Part shown: positions 24,879 through 37,928 of the stretch, piece by piece | How the letters are laid out: every line of letters begins with the position of its first letter | How positions within the stretch are numbered: position 1 is the stretch's first letter | NCBI GenBank assembly: GCA_947846985.1 | Contig: CANTUZ010000002.1 | Location: 11,949,587 to 12,013,586 of the forward strand | From: Fratercula arctica | Lineage: Eukaryota; Chordata; Aves; Charadriiformes; Alcidae | Direction: 5' to 3' | Length of the DNA: 64,000 bases | Position numbers and translations under genes: made by a program | The notes under the pieces: generated by a model | Database searches by the model: none | What the model saw: only the letters and a program-made list of their open reading frames with translations | Told to the model about the DNA's origin: nothing

Positions 24879-27800
24879 AAATAAAATAGCAGACTATCTT
24901 CAACAGCAAGAAGGTGGTAAAAGTCAGAATCTCTCAGCACTGGAAGAATAGATGTGAAACAGCTAAAACCAATACTATGGTCTTTTTTCACTTTCAAACC
25001 ACCAATTCAGGATTCCCTACATTTTTCCTTCAGCATATGTCATCACTTGTACAGACACATTCTGTTTCTTTTAATGGAGGTGAAAACAGCAAAAAAAGTC
25101 TCAGATTTCATGGTATAGGATAGAACAAGGTGTTGGTCACTTCAACTGTGGGCACCCTCGGCATCACTTAAACAAAGAAACCTTGCTCCTCAAAGTAAAA
25201 TAAACTGTCATAGTCTTGCTTTATGTCACGTATACTCAAGAAAGCAAAATAAAAAAATAAATTAAACCTTTATGAAACAGGCATGAACAAGTGAAATAGA
25301 AAAAGGGGCTGAGCACACTCTAAACCATTTTAGAATTAATTTTAGTAGGTAAATGTATCAAAAAGAAATATGTATGTAAGCCTGTAAGGGAATCACTACT
25401 ATTATGAAGTCTTCCCAAATTTAGATTTGGATTTCTTAATTAATGGATTTGACTTATGTGAGAATAAAGGTACACCCCTGTGAGGAAATGACCACTTTCC
25501 TAAGGAGTAGCTGTCTGAAATGATGCAATCTGATAATCCAGCCTCAGAACCTCATCATCACAAACAAATCTATCTCTCCATTCCCACTTTGAGTTCAGTT
25601 TTGTAGGACAGGTTGCAGCTTAAGAGGATCATAAAGTGTTTCAGGTGGTTTCTAGTGCTTGGTGAAGCAGCACGGAGTTCAACACTTCATTCGGCATCAG
25701 GCGTCACAACTGGAGTCGTTCTGGGCAGGTGCTTCAGCAGCACAGTGGACTCCAGATCTTCTGTTTAGGTTGAAAGAACACCACATGACAAAATAAGGTG
25801 TTGATTAGAAAGACTGCCAGAACTCTAGCATTTTATTTCCTCTATTTCCTGCAGAATATTATATTGCAAATTTGTTATAGCACCACAACGTGATGATACT
25901 CTGGCAGTTCATCTTTGGGTTAGGCAGAAAATATTTTCTTAGAAATCACAAAAGAAGGCTGTATTTCATTAATGACATTTTCTGCAATTGTTAGCTTGAT
26001 GGTAGGATTAGTAATTTTGCTGGGCTTTAATTTATTTTGGTAGCTACAGGGATGGCACGCTATTCAGTCGTGTCCTGCACTTCCATGAATTTCCCTCGCC
26101 CCTGTAGGCCTGAGTCTCTGTGTCACAGCTCTGGCTTAGTCATCTGCATTCAGGTTAAAGGAGGAAAATAAAAACCCGGCCAAATGTTGGCAGTAGAATA
26201 ACTGAAATAATCTGAAAAATGAAGTCCTACTTCTGCCCACAAAATTATGAATCCTGTGTTTCTGTGGCTGAAGGAAATGGCTGTGAAGAGAAGAGTATGG
26301 TCCTGTTGCCTTTAATAAACCTCAGCCCTAGAAAATGAGGAGGAAGAGCTCTTGAGTGCTCAGGAAGTAATTTCCTCTCTGAAGGGCCTTTGTAATCTGC
26401 TCTATGTCATCACCATCATCATCACTGCTTGAAGAAGTAAGTTTCAGTTGCACCTGCCAGAGGAGAGGCAGAACATCATTTTGCAAGTGAGAACTATCAT
26501 AATCTCCCAGAGCTGCAGAGGCTTTTCCGTCTCTCTGACCTGTAGCTCTAGCATATGCCATGGACGTGCATATGAATATAATAGCGAACCATTGGTTTAG
26601 GTACTAAATTTCCCATAGAAGTAATACAGAGCGGATATAAAATACAAGAATCATGCTAATGTGAAATGGATTTTTTAATATCAAAAACGTGCATAATTCA
26701 GTTCACCCACAACTGGTCCTGGAAAAGCCTTGAGAAGAATTCTCTACATGAAAAAGTAAAGACGATGTAAGGTGGCTTCAGGTAAGAGAAGATGAGAAGT
26801 AAGAGTTGGAAGTATCTGAAAGTCATAGGTAATAGAAAATGTATCAAAAGAGATCACACTAGAGCTCCCACCAAGATCTTTGAAAGAAACAGCTCAACAA
26901 ATTTGAGACTGCAATCCAAGATAGCACGTATGGTATTGGGGAAAAAAAACTATGGCAGAAAAACCTATTTACCAACTGCCCCGACACTGCCAGCCACACC
27001 GAGAGCTAGTCAGAAAATGATGTGATATATTCCTCCTGTCCTCCTTCCTGTCTCTTTTAAACAACTTATAGGAAGGAAATGCTAGCCTGCAATGGTAGGG
27101 GCAAAGTTTTCTTTATGTCAGGTGTTGCCAGGTTTGCTGAGAAACTGGTGTATCTGAAGTAATGGCCACATATTTTCATCACCTTACCAGTTTCTTTGGG
27201 AGATCTTTATTTCTTCGAACAATTTTTTGGGTTTTAAAGTTTCTCTTTATAAAGCTTGTGCTTTTCAAAACTTACTTTTTATCATTTTTCCACTTTTCAC
27301 TTATCAACTTTTGCAGCAAAGATAAAAAGAAAAGGGTCATGATTATACTCAGTTGTTTTCCACTTAAGGATTTGTTTAGTTATGAATGCTGTTGTTTATC
27401 ACTGTACACTGGTTTTCATCAAAACTGCTGTTCTCACATGTCTGTAAATTGTCCTCTAGGCAAGCTTCATCCTTGTCCAGACATGAACGTTTTGGGGGGA
27501 GAGTGGAGGGCAATCTGAAGTAAGAAACTGCAAACAAAATAAATTACCTGCTTTTGAGGTATAAAAAAAATTTGAAATGTCAATGGAAAAAGAAATCAAA
27601 ATGGACCTTTGTAATGGATAGGGATTAAGGCTTCACTGAGGAGCGATGATAGACTTGGTTTGGGGCAGGATGAGAGAAAAGCTTTATTGGAATGTGTATA
27701 ATTAGTGAGTTTGGGTACTGACAACGAAGGACAGAACATACACTCCAAATATGCTTCAGAGTATACTTTTAAGCCAGATGTCTCTGCCCAGCCTAGGAAA

Positions 27801-29270
27801 TACGCTCTCTAAAAAATAGAGAGAAGAAAACCAAGCAAGGTGAGGACTTGGGGAAAAACTTCCAGTTCTACAATACATTATTCTTTCTGTTGATCTTGTC
27901 CTACAGCTGGGGGAGCATTGCATGACACTTTCAGGTCCATTATTTCTGACATTCGCCTTGAATTTCAGAAGCAGGATCTAAAGCTCAGATTTTACAATTT
28001 GATCCTCTCCCTGCCTTAAAGTTTCTTTTGATTAATGCTGTAAAAGCCTGTAAGCTTTGGCAGTGTTTATCTTTGGCTCATCTTACCTGCATTACAGATC
28101 AATGTGTTTTAACTCTGTAAGTTCTGAGCGTATTTCTGAAGGTTTCCAAGGATGAGCCCAGGCATTCTGGGCTTGAAGGACCTTCAGTTTGGAAACCTTA
28201 GTTGGTTCAGAATTGCACTTGTTTTCTTTATATAGTATCAGCTTTCCCTGAGATGACTGTTGACAAGAGAAAGTCTCCTGTGGGCTAACATTGCTCGTGG
28301 CCTGACTTTTGGAGAAAAGTGGTTGTACCTGCGTAACACATTGACTTTCAAATAATTCAATATCTGAGCAGTTTTAGAAGTTGTGTAGTTTTCCTTTTAT
28401 TTATAGAGAGGGAGAGGCCAAAGAGAAGAATAGCTTTGAAAGAAACAAGTTCAGGCAGTCTTCGTTTTTGTTAAGGAGCAACAAAAATTGATTCAGCTGC
28501 CTTTTGTCAATAAAAATGCAGCCTGGTGGAGGAATAGTTTTTACAAACATCTAAGGTTTAAGTCCTGTTGCTAGCAGCAGAATCACAATCTGTACTTTAA
28601 AGATACTGTCAGTTGTGTGTAGTTCAGAGAAAGAGAAGAAAAAACAGCAATTTGGAATCTCACATTACGCTGCAAAAAGTCAACATCAACTCCTTATTTT
28701 ACCATATAGTTTACATAATCTGCGATGAATTTACCTTTTTTCGTGGTACAGATCTTTTCCATGCATTCCTAATTCTTTGACCTGGAAAATCTCTTTTATA
28801 TTTTTGTGCAAAACTGACTTTATGCGAAATTACATTCCCTGCTAATATACCATGAAAAATCATTTATTTATTTATTTATGTCATCATACCTTATTTATTG
28901 TACCTTACTTACTGACAGAGAAATTTATTGCTTCAGTTTAGTTGAGGCTTACAGAATAACCAAGCTCCTTAGCCTTCAGAACAGAAAGATGATGATCAAA
29001 AGCTTGCTTTCGGAGGAAGAGCTACTCTTCTCATTAACATTTCTTAGCATTTTCTGAGATGTCTTCGACCTCTCACTTTTATTAGAGAGAGTTGCAGAAT
29101 CAAAGTGGCATCTATTTTATCATCCAAGCCAAAATTCCAACCTTCACCGTCAGCCTTCTTTGGCCATGATTCTTCCCTTTTTACGACCAAGTGAGCATTG
29201 GAGCCTGTCAGGATGCACAGCTGCATTAATCATCTCTGCTCCCTACAGCCAAGCGGGTGGACAGGAAGTA
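24879..29270. other. non-coding stretch
   Basis: I see no gene. An (ATTT)n run occurs at 28861-28879. Frames at 26328-26561 (-), 26792-27025 and 27162-27518 are short and featureless. Confidence 0.5.
28861..28879. repeat. (ATTT)n microsatellite
   Basis: CATTTATTTATTTATTTATG, about four and a half ATTT units. Confidence 0.9.
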
Positions 29271-29275
29271 TCTGT

Positions 29276-29440
29276 TTGCTAAGGGCTTGTCTATATGGGG
29301 AAATAGCTCATACTGCTCATTAAGCATTAACTCCTTCCATGGATTCTCCTCAAGCATCTTCCCGTGGTTTAGCTTTAGGCTGCTTTGGAAAATACGGAAT
29401 TTGGTGGTGGGTGTAGTTAAACCACAGAAAGCCTGTATTA
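29276..29440. repeat. possible ancient DNA-transposon relic
   Basis: AAGGGCTTGTCTATATGGGG at about 29280 resembles the terminal phrase AGGGCTTGTCTACAC found repeatedly in sauropsid DNA, as I recall from old non-autonomous DNA transposons. The right boundary is uncertain and no matching inverted end was found nearby, so extent and family are tentative. Confidence 0.3.
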
Positions 29441-32400
29441 TTGTTCAGCATGGGTTCAGAACATGATCCTATCTGCATGTGTCACTTAATCTTCTGTAAC
29501 TGACCCTCTTCATGCTCTTAGTCTGTGGCAAATGGAAGGTAAAGCGTGTTAGTTCAAGCCTCTTATATCAAGGCATGTGTGTGTAACTTGCTTGTGTGTC
29601 CATGTGTCTTTGCGTTCATACCGGGGAGCCAGAGTGTCACTGATAGCGATTTTGGTGCTAGTATTATTTTTGATAACTCACCAAGTAAACAAATCTGAAG
29701 AGAACTCATTATTTTCTAGCCATGATAGGGGGCAAAAACCATGTAGGATGATAATTTACACCTCATATGAGCCATCTATTATTTAGTGATGTTGGAGTTA
29801 GTAGTGTTGGACCATCTTTTGTAGTGAAAATTTATTTGAACAAAGATGAGTAGTCTTCTGAAGATGAGCGACTTAAAGGCTGTTTAATACTAGTGTATCA
29901 TCATCCTGGAAATAAGAGTCTTTGTTACTATGGCAGCTAAAGCTTATCTTCATGAGAAAGTTGCATCACTTTACAAGAACTCTATTTTTAAAACAATTTA
30001 TACTAGTGCAACCTCCATTGTGGAAACTTTAGTGTAGATTAATTTCATTAACTAAGTCTTAGCCAAACCTGAATAAACTGGTTTTTAATTGAAATTGCAT
30101 TCATTCAGAAGTTTGCTAAACGCATTAACAATGTATGCATTTTCAGTGGTGGTATTTTCAAATGTAAGCAAAACATCACGTGGTTCTTGATATTCCAGTG
30201 TAACTGTTAATTTTTTTACTGGCTATAAAAAAATTAATATTCTCCATGTATGTAATACCTATTAAAAGTGGAAATATTAAGGAAAATACTGTTTATTTTA
30301 AAAGATGAAGATCTTTTATCTGTAGATATGAAAAATACTATTGAAACAAATCTTTAGCAGAAAATAAATTTATGTACTTCAGCTTACCTGGGCACATGAC
30401 CTGGAGTAAAACATGATGACCGTAACAAAAAAAAAAGTATTCAACTACAGCCAGTTGGTATACCTACCTTGCTATGAACAGATTTGGCTCTTTGCTTTCA
30501 GCCCTTTCGACTATATCACTTTCTTTGGCAGTTGTGTTCTTCTCTTCTCCAAACTTACTTTGCTAGATAAAGTTTTACTCAGTGATTTCTGCCAGACAGG
30601 AACAAAGGACAGGTTTCTTCCAATTTTTAGGACGGCATTTGCTATTATCTGTGAAATTCCAGACTGGGGTTGGCTGGCGGGGCAGCAGAATACAGGATTA
30701 CATTTTAGTCCTGTACATATGTTTGTATTAGGTAGCAAACAAAACCACCTTGACAGCTTTTGCTTGAGTGTATCACTATTACTCTGTCTTTCTCAGCAGC
30801 TGTTGTTGATGCTTTGTCTCAGGTTTTGTTATACTCCGTTTACACTTACACTTTCTTAGAAATTCTCTTTTGGGATGGAGCCTCAACATTTGTGTCAAGT
30901 TCTCTCTAGCAGGGTGAGTTAATTAAACAAGAAGGTCCAGGTTTGGTTTCAAAAGAAAAAGAAAGAGTTCTACTATTTGTATACTGATGATTCAGAATGC
31001 TTGAGCTTAAAATTCAAGTATCATATGCCTTAGCCTCAGTAAAGGACTCTTCCTTAATCATTTTGAATGAAATACAGTACAAATGAAGTAAATGCAATAT
31101 CAGGGATTAAAATAGATCTTACACATATGTGTAGTAAAAGTATTCTTGGGGCCTTTAATTCTGTACTCTCCTTGGCTCCGATTTCTACAGTGGCTCACTG
31201 CCATCTTGGAATGGCACAAGGTAATAGCAAAAGCTTTCTTGTACTCTGCATACTGAAGTTGGAAAAAGAAAATTAAATTGCAGAGAGAAGAAACAGTACA
31301 CTGCAGTTTTATATTCATGTAGTCTTGCTTTCTGTCTGTAATGCACTTTATGGAGATATGCAAAACCTCACTGAAAAAGTTGCATGCTGTCAAGGTTACA
31401 AACCTAGCAATCAGGAAATGCAAAAGGTGGGGTTGTGCATAACAGCACAATTATTTCACTTGCACATGTGAAATATTTACAATTATTATGCTAATAAACA
31501 TCTCTTTAGAATAGACTGTGTGCAGCTTTTAACAGTGAAATGAAAAGATTTTTGTTAGGAATGACACACATTCAACATCCAAAAATCTTATGTAGTTTAA
31601 TAACTTCCAAAATGACAGAATACAGCATGAACTAATCTCTTAATATAAAAAGGCACACTGAAGAATTCGGTAGCTTTTATTAATTTATAGTCTAATTTTC
31701 TGAGTTTAGTTTAATTAACAAAGAAATTTTGCCAATTTCAGCCACAAGCCTTTGTTACATCTTTCAGCTTCACTAACATCATTGAACACCGCCCTAGGTT
31801 TTTCATTGTGAGGGTGTAGAAGAGCAGTCAGCAGCTGAAAGTTTACTCCAAACCCCTGGAAAGTCAGCAGGAAGGCATTTGTTGATTTTAGTGGATTGGG
31901 ATTAAGTCCAGAATAAATATCTAATGGTACCAAAGCACTTGTTTATTCTTAAACATTTGAAAATGACTTGTATGCAAAATCCTTATTTCTGATAACCTGC
32001 AGTCTTGCAAAAGAGGGTTCCCTGCTACCAGATGCCCAGGTAACCCTACATTATGCTCATAATATTGTCAGGAAGACAAGTGAATGGTAAACAAAATGTG
32101 GGATTACTCTTGCCAAAAGCTTTGTCCTCACCCTAGCAACTACTTCCCACACTTTTGGATCATTAGGTCTGGAAGGCAGACCTAAAGTTAAACTTTCTCT
32201 TGTTTTTTGCCCCTCTGCATGACCTTCACTGCTGCTCAGTAAAAGCATTTTCACGTGCACCTTCCTTATGTAAAAATAGTGTAGTTACCACTTTTGCTCT
32301 CAGTTGTTCTAGGAGGGGAAGACTAAAGAGTTTACCCTTCCATGAAACTGGTGATAAAAGATAAATTTTAACAGCAGTTTAAACTATAAAGTATAAACTT

Positions 32401-34299
32401 GCAGAACTTCAGAATACAACAAAGACCTGCATAAAGTCCAGGGACGCAAACTCTACATCAATTTGCAAATTTGTAATCTGGATTTTAATAGGAAACTCCT
32501 ATTTAATATAAGAACAAAGCACTAAACATTTGGAACTACTTGTACTGCTGTACAGTTTTATGCTTACTATAAAAAGTTATGCTTTAAGAAGTGCTAGAAC
32601 CCATATTATAATGTGCATATACATGCGAAGCTAAGTCTGGCCCAAGTTTTGTAACCAACCAAACTCATCCAGTCTCACAGCATGAAAGCCACAAAAGCTA
32701 GGACTGAGCCTAGCTGCTTCCTCCTGTTGAGCCTGAAATCTTTGCACTGTGTAGCGTGGAAGAAATAATAGCAAGCCCCAGGGATGCGGGGCTGAAAGGC
32801 AGAAACTAACAGCTGAGCAGTGGCAAGGATCAACTTCTTAAATTGTCTTTCCATTGCAATTAACTGCATACCAAATCTCTGCCAAATGGTGGCTAATAGC
32901 AGGGATGGAGTTTAACCTGTTTGACTTTGCAATGAAAGGGACGAGCGCCACAGGTAGCCTCGCTTACAGTGGAGTAGGAACAGGAGATTTAACAAGCTAC
33001 TACTTGTCAGCTCTTAATTAGCAGCTCCCATCAGAGCAACAGCACCCAACTGCAACACCGTCTGTTTCAGTGCAAAGTCCAATTCATTAGTTAAATTTTT
33101 AGAAGCATCATATTTTGCTTAGAAGATACTATTTAACAGCTAAAGCCTGGCAAGATTTGACTACCTTTCACTTGTTTCTGTCTGTAGGGACAGTTTCTAT
33201 CTAAACTTAGTACCTGATAGTATGTGCTAAATTGGATGCAAGCAGCAGGTCAGGAGGTTCCTTGGGCTAAATCCCTAGACTTGCTGCAAGGTGATTTTTG
33301 TTTATTTTGACTTGCAGTGCAGATTTCCATATCCCCTACTGTTGCAACAGACAGCTGTACAGCACTTGATTTGGCCAAGTGTGTGTCTAACAACTAGTAG
33401 TCTGGCTGTTTTGACAGTAAGTCTGGTTTGCCACTGCTGTAACATTGCCACCACATGGCAATGCACGCTTTGCTACGGGCTTTGAGAGGATAAGCCATGC
33501 TGTGTGTACTCACAAGATAAAGCGCAGTTTATTGAGCGTGCTTGTTCACTGGCCCTCGGTAACTTTTAGCTCTTGAGGAAAGTTGTCTGCAATAAAGTAG
33601 TATACTTTTCAAAACGTTGTACACAGGATATTCAAGAGGGATTTAAAATATAAAATACAGTAAAATGTTACTCAGGTTGCACTGAGGAACAGTTAGAGAG
33701 TTGAAAATTAAGAAGATAAATTATTTGCTTTGGGCTCTGTGTGAGTGAGTCTGAGATGGAAGCGTGCGAGCTGGCACATCAGCTGCACAAACCTTCCTTT
33801 ACTAGGAGAATCCTAATATTCTGCAGGTCCCAAGGATGTCTACAAAACCTAAGGCATATCCTGCTGATATAAATTCTTAGATTTTTAGCCGTCTTTTTTT
33901 TGCCAATCTTTCTGTAAAAAGCTGCATCCTACCATAAACTGGCTAGCAGAATGTGACAGAAATGGCATGAAGCAAGTGATTTTGTACGTACAGGGAATAC
34001 CGTAGCTAAACAGGCACGATGGCTCGCAAATCACAAGTGGGAAATTAGTGTTTACTTCAGCTTTTAGTTTTTCTTTCCAGGATATTGAAATGAAAGCTGA
34101 AACAAAAGAGGGGGATGAGAAATATCTTCAAGCATTTATATGTAAATACGCATTTCAGTATTGTGGTTTTAAAGGGCCTCTGGAGTTCTAACTTCTGTAA
34201 AACACTGCATGGATGAAGCAGTCTCTTTTGGTATTTAACCTTTAAGCCATAGATTCTTACACATACTTACATGCACTGGATGTTTATGCTTGTCCTTTC
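29441..34299. other. non-coding AT-rich stretch
   Basis: No gene is recognised. A 148-codon frame at 30413-30859 and a 116-codon frame at 31100-31450 (-) lack domains. A GTGCAACCTCCATTGTGG ... TTTAGTGTAGATTAA pair at about 30006-30041 may be another old DNA-element fragment. Confidence 0.45.
31876..31909. repeat. fragment of the ancient repeat family seen at 9561
   Basis: TTGATTTTAGTGGATTGGG followed by ATTAAGTCC resembles the CCATTGATTTTAGTGGGACT core at 9631 and the common sauropsid phrase ending in GGATCAGGCCC. Only a short core is left. Confidence 0.35.
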
Positions 34300-34330
34300 G
34301 TGTGTGTATGTGTGCGCACCCACACATAAG
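34300..34330. repeat. alternating purine-pyrimidine GT/CA tract with hairpin
   Basis: GTGTGTGTATGTGTGCGCAC is followed by CCACACATA. The 8-base arms TATGTGTG (34307-34314) and CACACATA (34321-34328) are exact reverse complements around a 6-base loop. Confidence 0.6.
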
Positions 34331-34892
34331 CAAATAATCAGCAGTAATAAATATAGATTTAAGAATATAATATGTCTCCCATTAAACTTTAAACTGTTAC
34401 TTGCATTAATGTGTTGTGCATGTTGAAGCACTGGGAGCATTTTCTGTTGCTTGGAAGTCCTCCTAGTAGCACTCCTAAGCATTTTATGAACTGTTAACAG
34501 TCTGATACAAGTTATCTTTTAGATTTTATAATAATATGGAAAACTGCTTATAGTTTTTTTTGCAGGAATGCGGGGAGTAGACTGTTGTGGTTAGTTTTAC
34601 CATGGCAGAAAAGTGACTGCAATGAACAGTGAGAAATATGCCACAAAAAAGGCTCCATATTTCTTCTACACCGTGCAATAAAATGCAAAAATTAATCTGT
34701 TTGTATATTTTTGGAAGTGAGGTGTGTGAGAACTGCTGTTTCAATAGTGAGGTGTCAACTCTTAACGAAAGTGTCCTTAAATAGCCAAAAACCAAAGATA
34801 CAAAAATGAAAAAAAAAAAAGATATAAAAGATATAAAAGTGACACGTATATTCTTTGGAGGCAGAACACCTGCTAAAATTATTGTATCTTAC

Positions 34893-34922
34893 AAAAAAAA
34901 AAAAAAGAACAGAACAGAACAC
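34893..34922. repeat. A tract followed by (GAACA)n
   Basis: Fourteen A residues lead into AGAACAGAACAGAAC, three pentamer units, just upstream of the GC-rich block. Confidence 0.8.
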
Positions 34923-34974
34923 GTGTGAGTGCTGTGTTTCATGTGTAAGAATTCTTACCATGTTTATTTCCAGA

Positions 34975-35660
34975 TGAGCAGGGGGAAGAGCGTGGCTGTG
35001 CCTGTGGGAGCAGTGATGGGAGCAGGGGGCCAGCCAGCAGCGAGCACTTTGGGCTGGGATCCACAATAGCTGCCTTTTTGGGGGTGTTACTTCAGACCCA
35101 GCCCGGTCTGGCCCCATGGAGTCACCTCCCTGTGGCGGCTGGGGCCTGGGAGGTGCATACCTGTACTGTGGGCTGGAGTTAGCCCTGGCACAGGGCATAG
35201 TGTTTGCGTGCTTCGAGCCCACAAAACATGATAAGGATGGGGTAAAGGGGTGGTCAGGAGTTTCATTCCGAAAGCGCACTCCAAAGGAAACAGGGACCCG
35301 GTGGGGCCTTTGCAGGCCTTCCTCTGCCTGCTGGCGGCCATCTTAGGTGCAGCTCTGCAGCCACACAGCTTCAGGAACGTGTAATTACAGCAGTCCTTCA
35401 CTCTCCCTCTCCCTTGGTGGACTTCTCCCTCCCTGGAGAAACAAGAGGGAATTCCTTAGCCCCAGAGGTCAGCCTGGGACGTGGGGCCATGCTGAGGTAG
35501 CAGATGGGTTCCCCGGGGCCCTGCCCTGTGCTGGGGCCCTCGGGACCAGGCGTCACAGGGGTGTGAGAGAAAACCACCTCCTTCCCCCTCTGCCAGGCAC
35601 GCCAAGTGCAGCTTTCATGCGGGCAGCCATATGCCAGGCTGCCAAAAATAACGGTTATTT
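34975..35660. other. GC-rich, CpG-poor block in an AT-rich intron
   Basis: Composition changes abruptly after a TTTATTTCCAG acceptor-like site ending at about 34972. About 17 CG dinucleotides fall in roughly 680 bases at around 60% GC, about 0.3 of expectation, so it is not an active CpG island by composition. Both strands carry open frames (minus 34755-35279, 174 codons; plus 35347-35664, 105 codons), which is expected where A/T-rich stop codons are scarce. The peptides are Pro/Ser/His-rich and unrecognised. It may be a decayed CpG island, an old GC-rich insertion or an alternative 5' exon/promoter. A YY1-like GCGGCCATCTT lies at about 35334-35344. Confidence 0.45.
35333..35344 (-). promoter_or_regulatory. 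YY1-like binding motif
   Basis: The minus strand reads AAGATGGCCGCC, close to the YY1 consensus AAGATGGCGGC that often sits just downstream of transcription starts. It lies inside the GC-rich block. Binding is not demonstrated. Confidence 0.3.
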
Positions 35661-35664
35661 TTGA

Positions 35665-37792
35665 AGTAGTTGGGATAACAGGACCCACTTCATTTATTCC
35701 AAAATAAATGAGAACTGGTCTGTTGTTTCACACTGTTACCAGGGTCAAGACGGATGTGTTTCCTCCTTGATCCTCCCATGTGGACGTGATACCATGTAAG
35801 AGGCTCCACGTCCAGCCTGTCGACTGCTGTATCAGCTAACAGCTTTTAAAGCAGATACTTTGTAGAGAGCTAGAATAAAAAGAATGATATCACTTTTAGC
35901 CAACTCAGCATTAGGAAAGGACCTTTATGCTGAGATGGTAGGACTGCAAAGATTGTTGTGTTAATGTCTGACCCTTCTTTGTATTTTACAGGTCTGTTTT
36001 CCTTAAGAATCACATTCTACAAATAATCATATGTTCCTCTTACAAATTAGGAGGGGTTTTTTACTTGTAATGACCTCATGTTCTGTGAAATGAATGCAAA
36101 GGAGCGCACAGGGATGCATGGTCTTTCCCTGCTATTCCCAGCAGAGGCTTTGTTTCTCTGAATTATTCTTAGGTGATGCTATCTACTGGCTGTCACTCTT
36201 AGTTGTATGTCTGTCATATTCCCTTTTATCCTTCCCTCAAAAATGTATTCTTGGCCTTTCTTTTCTGGGAGACCCATCCAGTTGCCCTTGCTTTAAATCC
36301 CAGTGGGAAGAGATTTCTAAAGCAGAAATGTGGGGTCAGTGTGTGACCACGCCATGTCACCACAAGTGCCGCTCTGTTCTGCCCTTCCTGCTATCTTCAG
36401 CAGCCAGAGGTGCCTCATGCACAAGATACAATTGCAACTGGAGGTCCACATATCACTTCACATCAACTTTTGATTTTTTTTTAAATGGGCTATGTAATGT
36501 TAAGTACAATGCTGTTAAATATTTTCTTCTCCTTAATAATGGGATGTTGTACTTTATTTCATTACATCTGTAGAGTGAGTGTTGCTGAGCTAATATAGGA
36601 TCTGCAACTTGACAGACCTCTTTGACAAGTACCTGTAGGTCCCATGAACTTGAAAACTGCATTGCTGTAACTGATGGAATACTCGAATCTGTTTAATTTT
36701 TGTGAATTTGAGAGGAGGGACGCTTTTAATACTTTAAGTTCCCATCTTTAGCATTGCACAGATGGTGTAATGTTTTTTCATTTTTTATATTATTTTGGGT
36801 TACTGAAGTTAATATTCTGCTAGCTACAAGTATCCGCGTGCATACCACAGAGTTCATTTTGAGGACAGAGCTCTAAAATAAATTATAGACCTTGGTAGCA
36901 GTCATAAATCAGTCATTTTTTTTCATTGAGAAAGTGGTGGCACTGGAAGAAAGTTATTTAGTGATCAAAATGCATCGTTAAGCTTTTAAAAAGGGATTCT
37001 GTGCCTGTAGTAGAGCTGTAGGCGATTTATGGCTTATCTGTACTCATTGCCTTGAGCTTTTGGAAAATTTGTAAACAAAGCCAGATGCTCATTATGTTCC
37101 CATTCAGGGTTGGTTAGATGGGTAAATGCCATCAGAAGCACTTTGGTCCTGTTGGGTTTTGGCTTGTTACAGGAAGTGGAATTGCTCCAAAATATTTTTT
37201 TAAATATTTATCATCCATGAAAATATACTTCTAGCTTGTGCTCATAGAATAGATTTTTTTTAAGTAGTTGTAAATTATAAAAATAGGAAAGTAATACTCT
37301 GAGAACTATATTGTGTATTAAACTGTGGGTCCAGCGTTTTCTCTGTGTCAGAGAGTTCATGGTTAAACTATGTGATGTAGTCAAGCACCACGCACCCTTT
37401 TTAAGGGTTTTGGGCAATACAGGAGGCTGTGGAAGCATCAGGCTAGGGTTGCTTCTGCTTTTTAAGAAATTTTAAGGAACTGAGATGTGAACTAAGTGAC
37501 GTTTTGTTACCAATTTGATAAGTTAAGTCATTTGCTTTCGATTTGATAATTTTTACTGCTTACCTTTTATCTTCTGCATAGATTATGTGATGGGAAAGGG
37601 GTTGTAAACTATACTTTTTTCCTTTTTATTGCTCTTTAAGCATAAGAAAACATGCTGCTGTATGCATATTGAATTGCTATAGGTTAAAAAATTTTCCTTG
37701 TAACCGTATTTATTGCAATATGATCATCATGTGATCCATTTCATAATTCATGTTTAACTTTTTGGTGTATTTTTTTTATTTATTGGCTGCAG
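35665..37792. other. non-coding stretch immediately upstream of the ZMYND11 start exon
   Basis: I see no gene. A 159-codon frame at 36094-36573 has no recognisable domain. The last 50 bases form the T-rich splice-acceptor region of the start exon. Confidence 0.6.

Positions 37793-37928
<136 letters not shown>

Noticed and set aside
34755..35279. 174-codon minus-strand frame spanning the edge of the GC-rich block
   Set aside because: Its length is explained by scarcity of A/T-rich stop codons in the GC-rich part; Pro/Ser/His-rich peptide with no known family; the opposite strand is open too.
36094..36573. 159-codon plus-strand frame just upstream of the ZMYND11 exon
   Set aside because: Cys/Ser/Leu-rich with no domain or conserved motif; no good Kozak or splice evidence.
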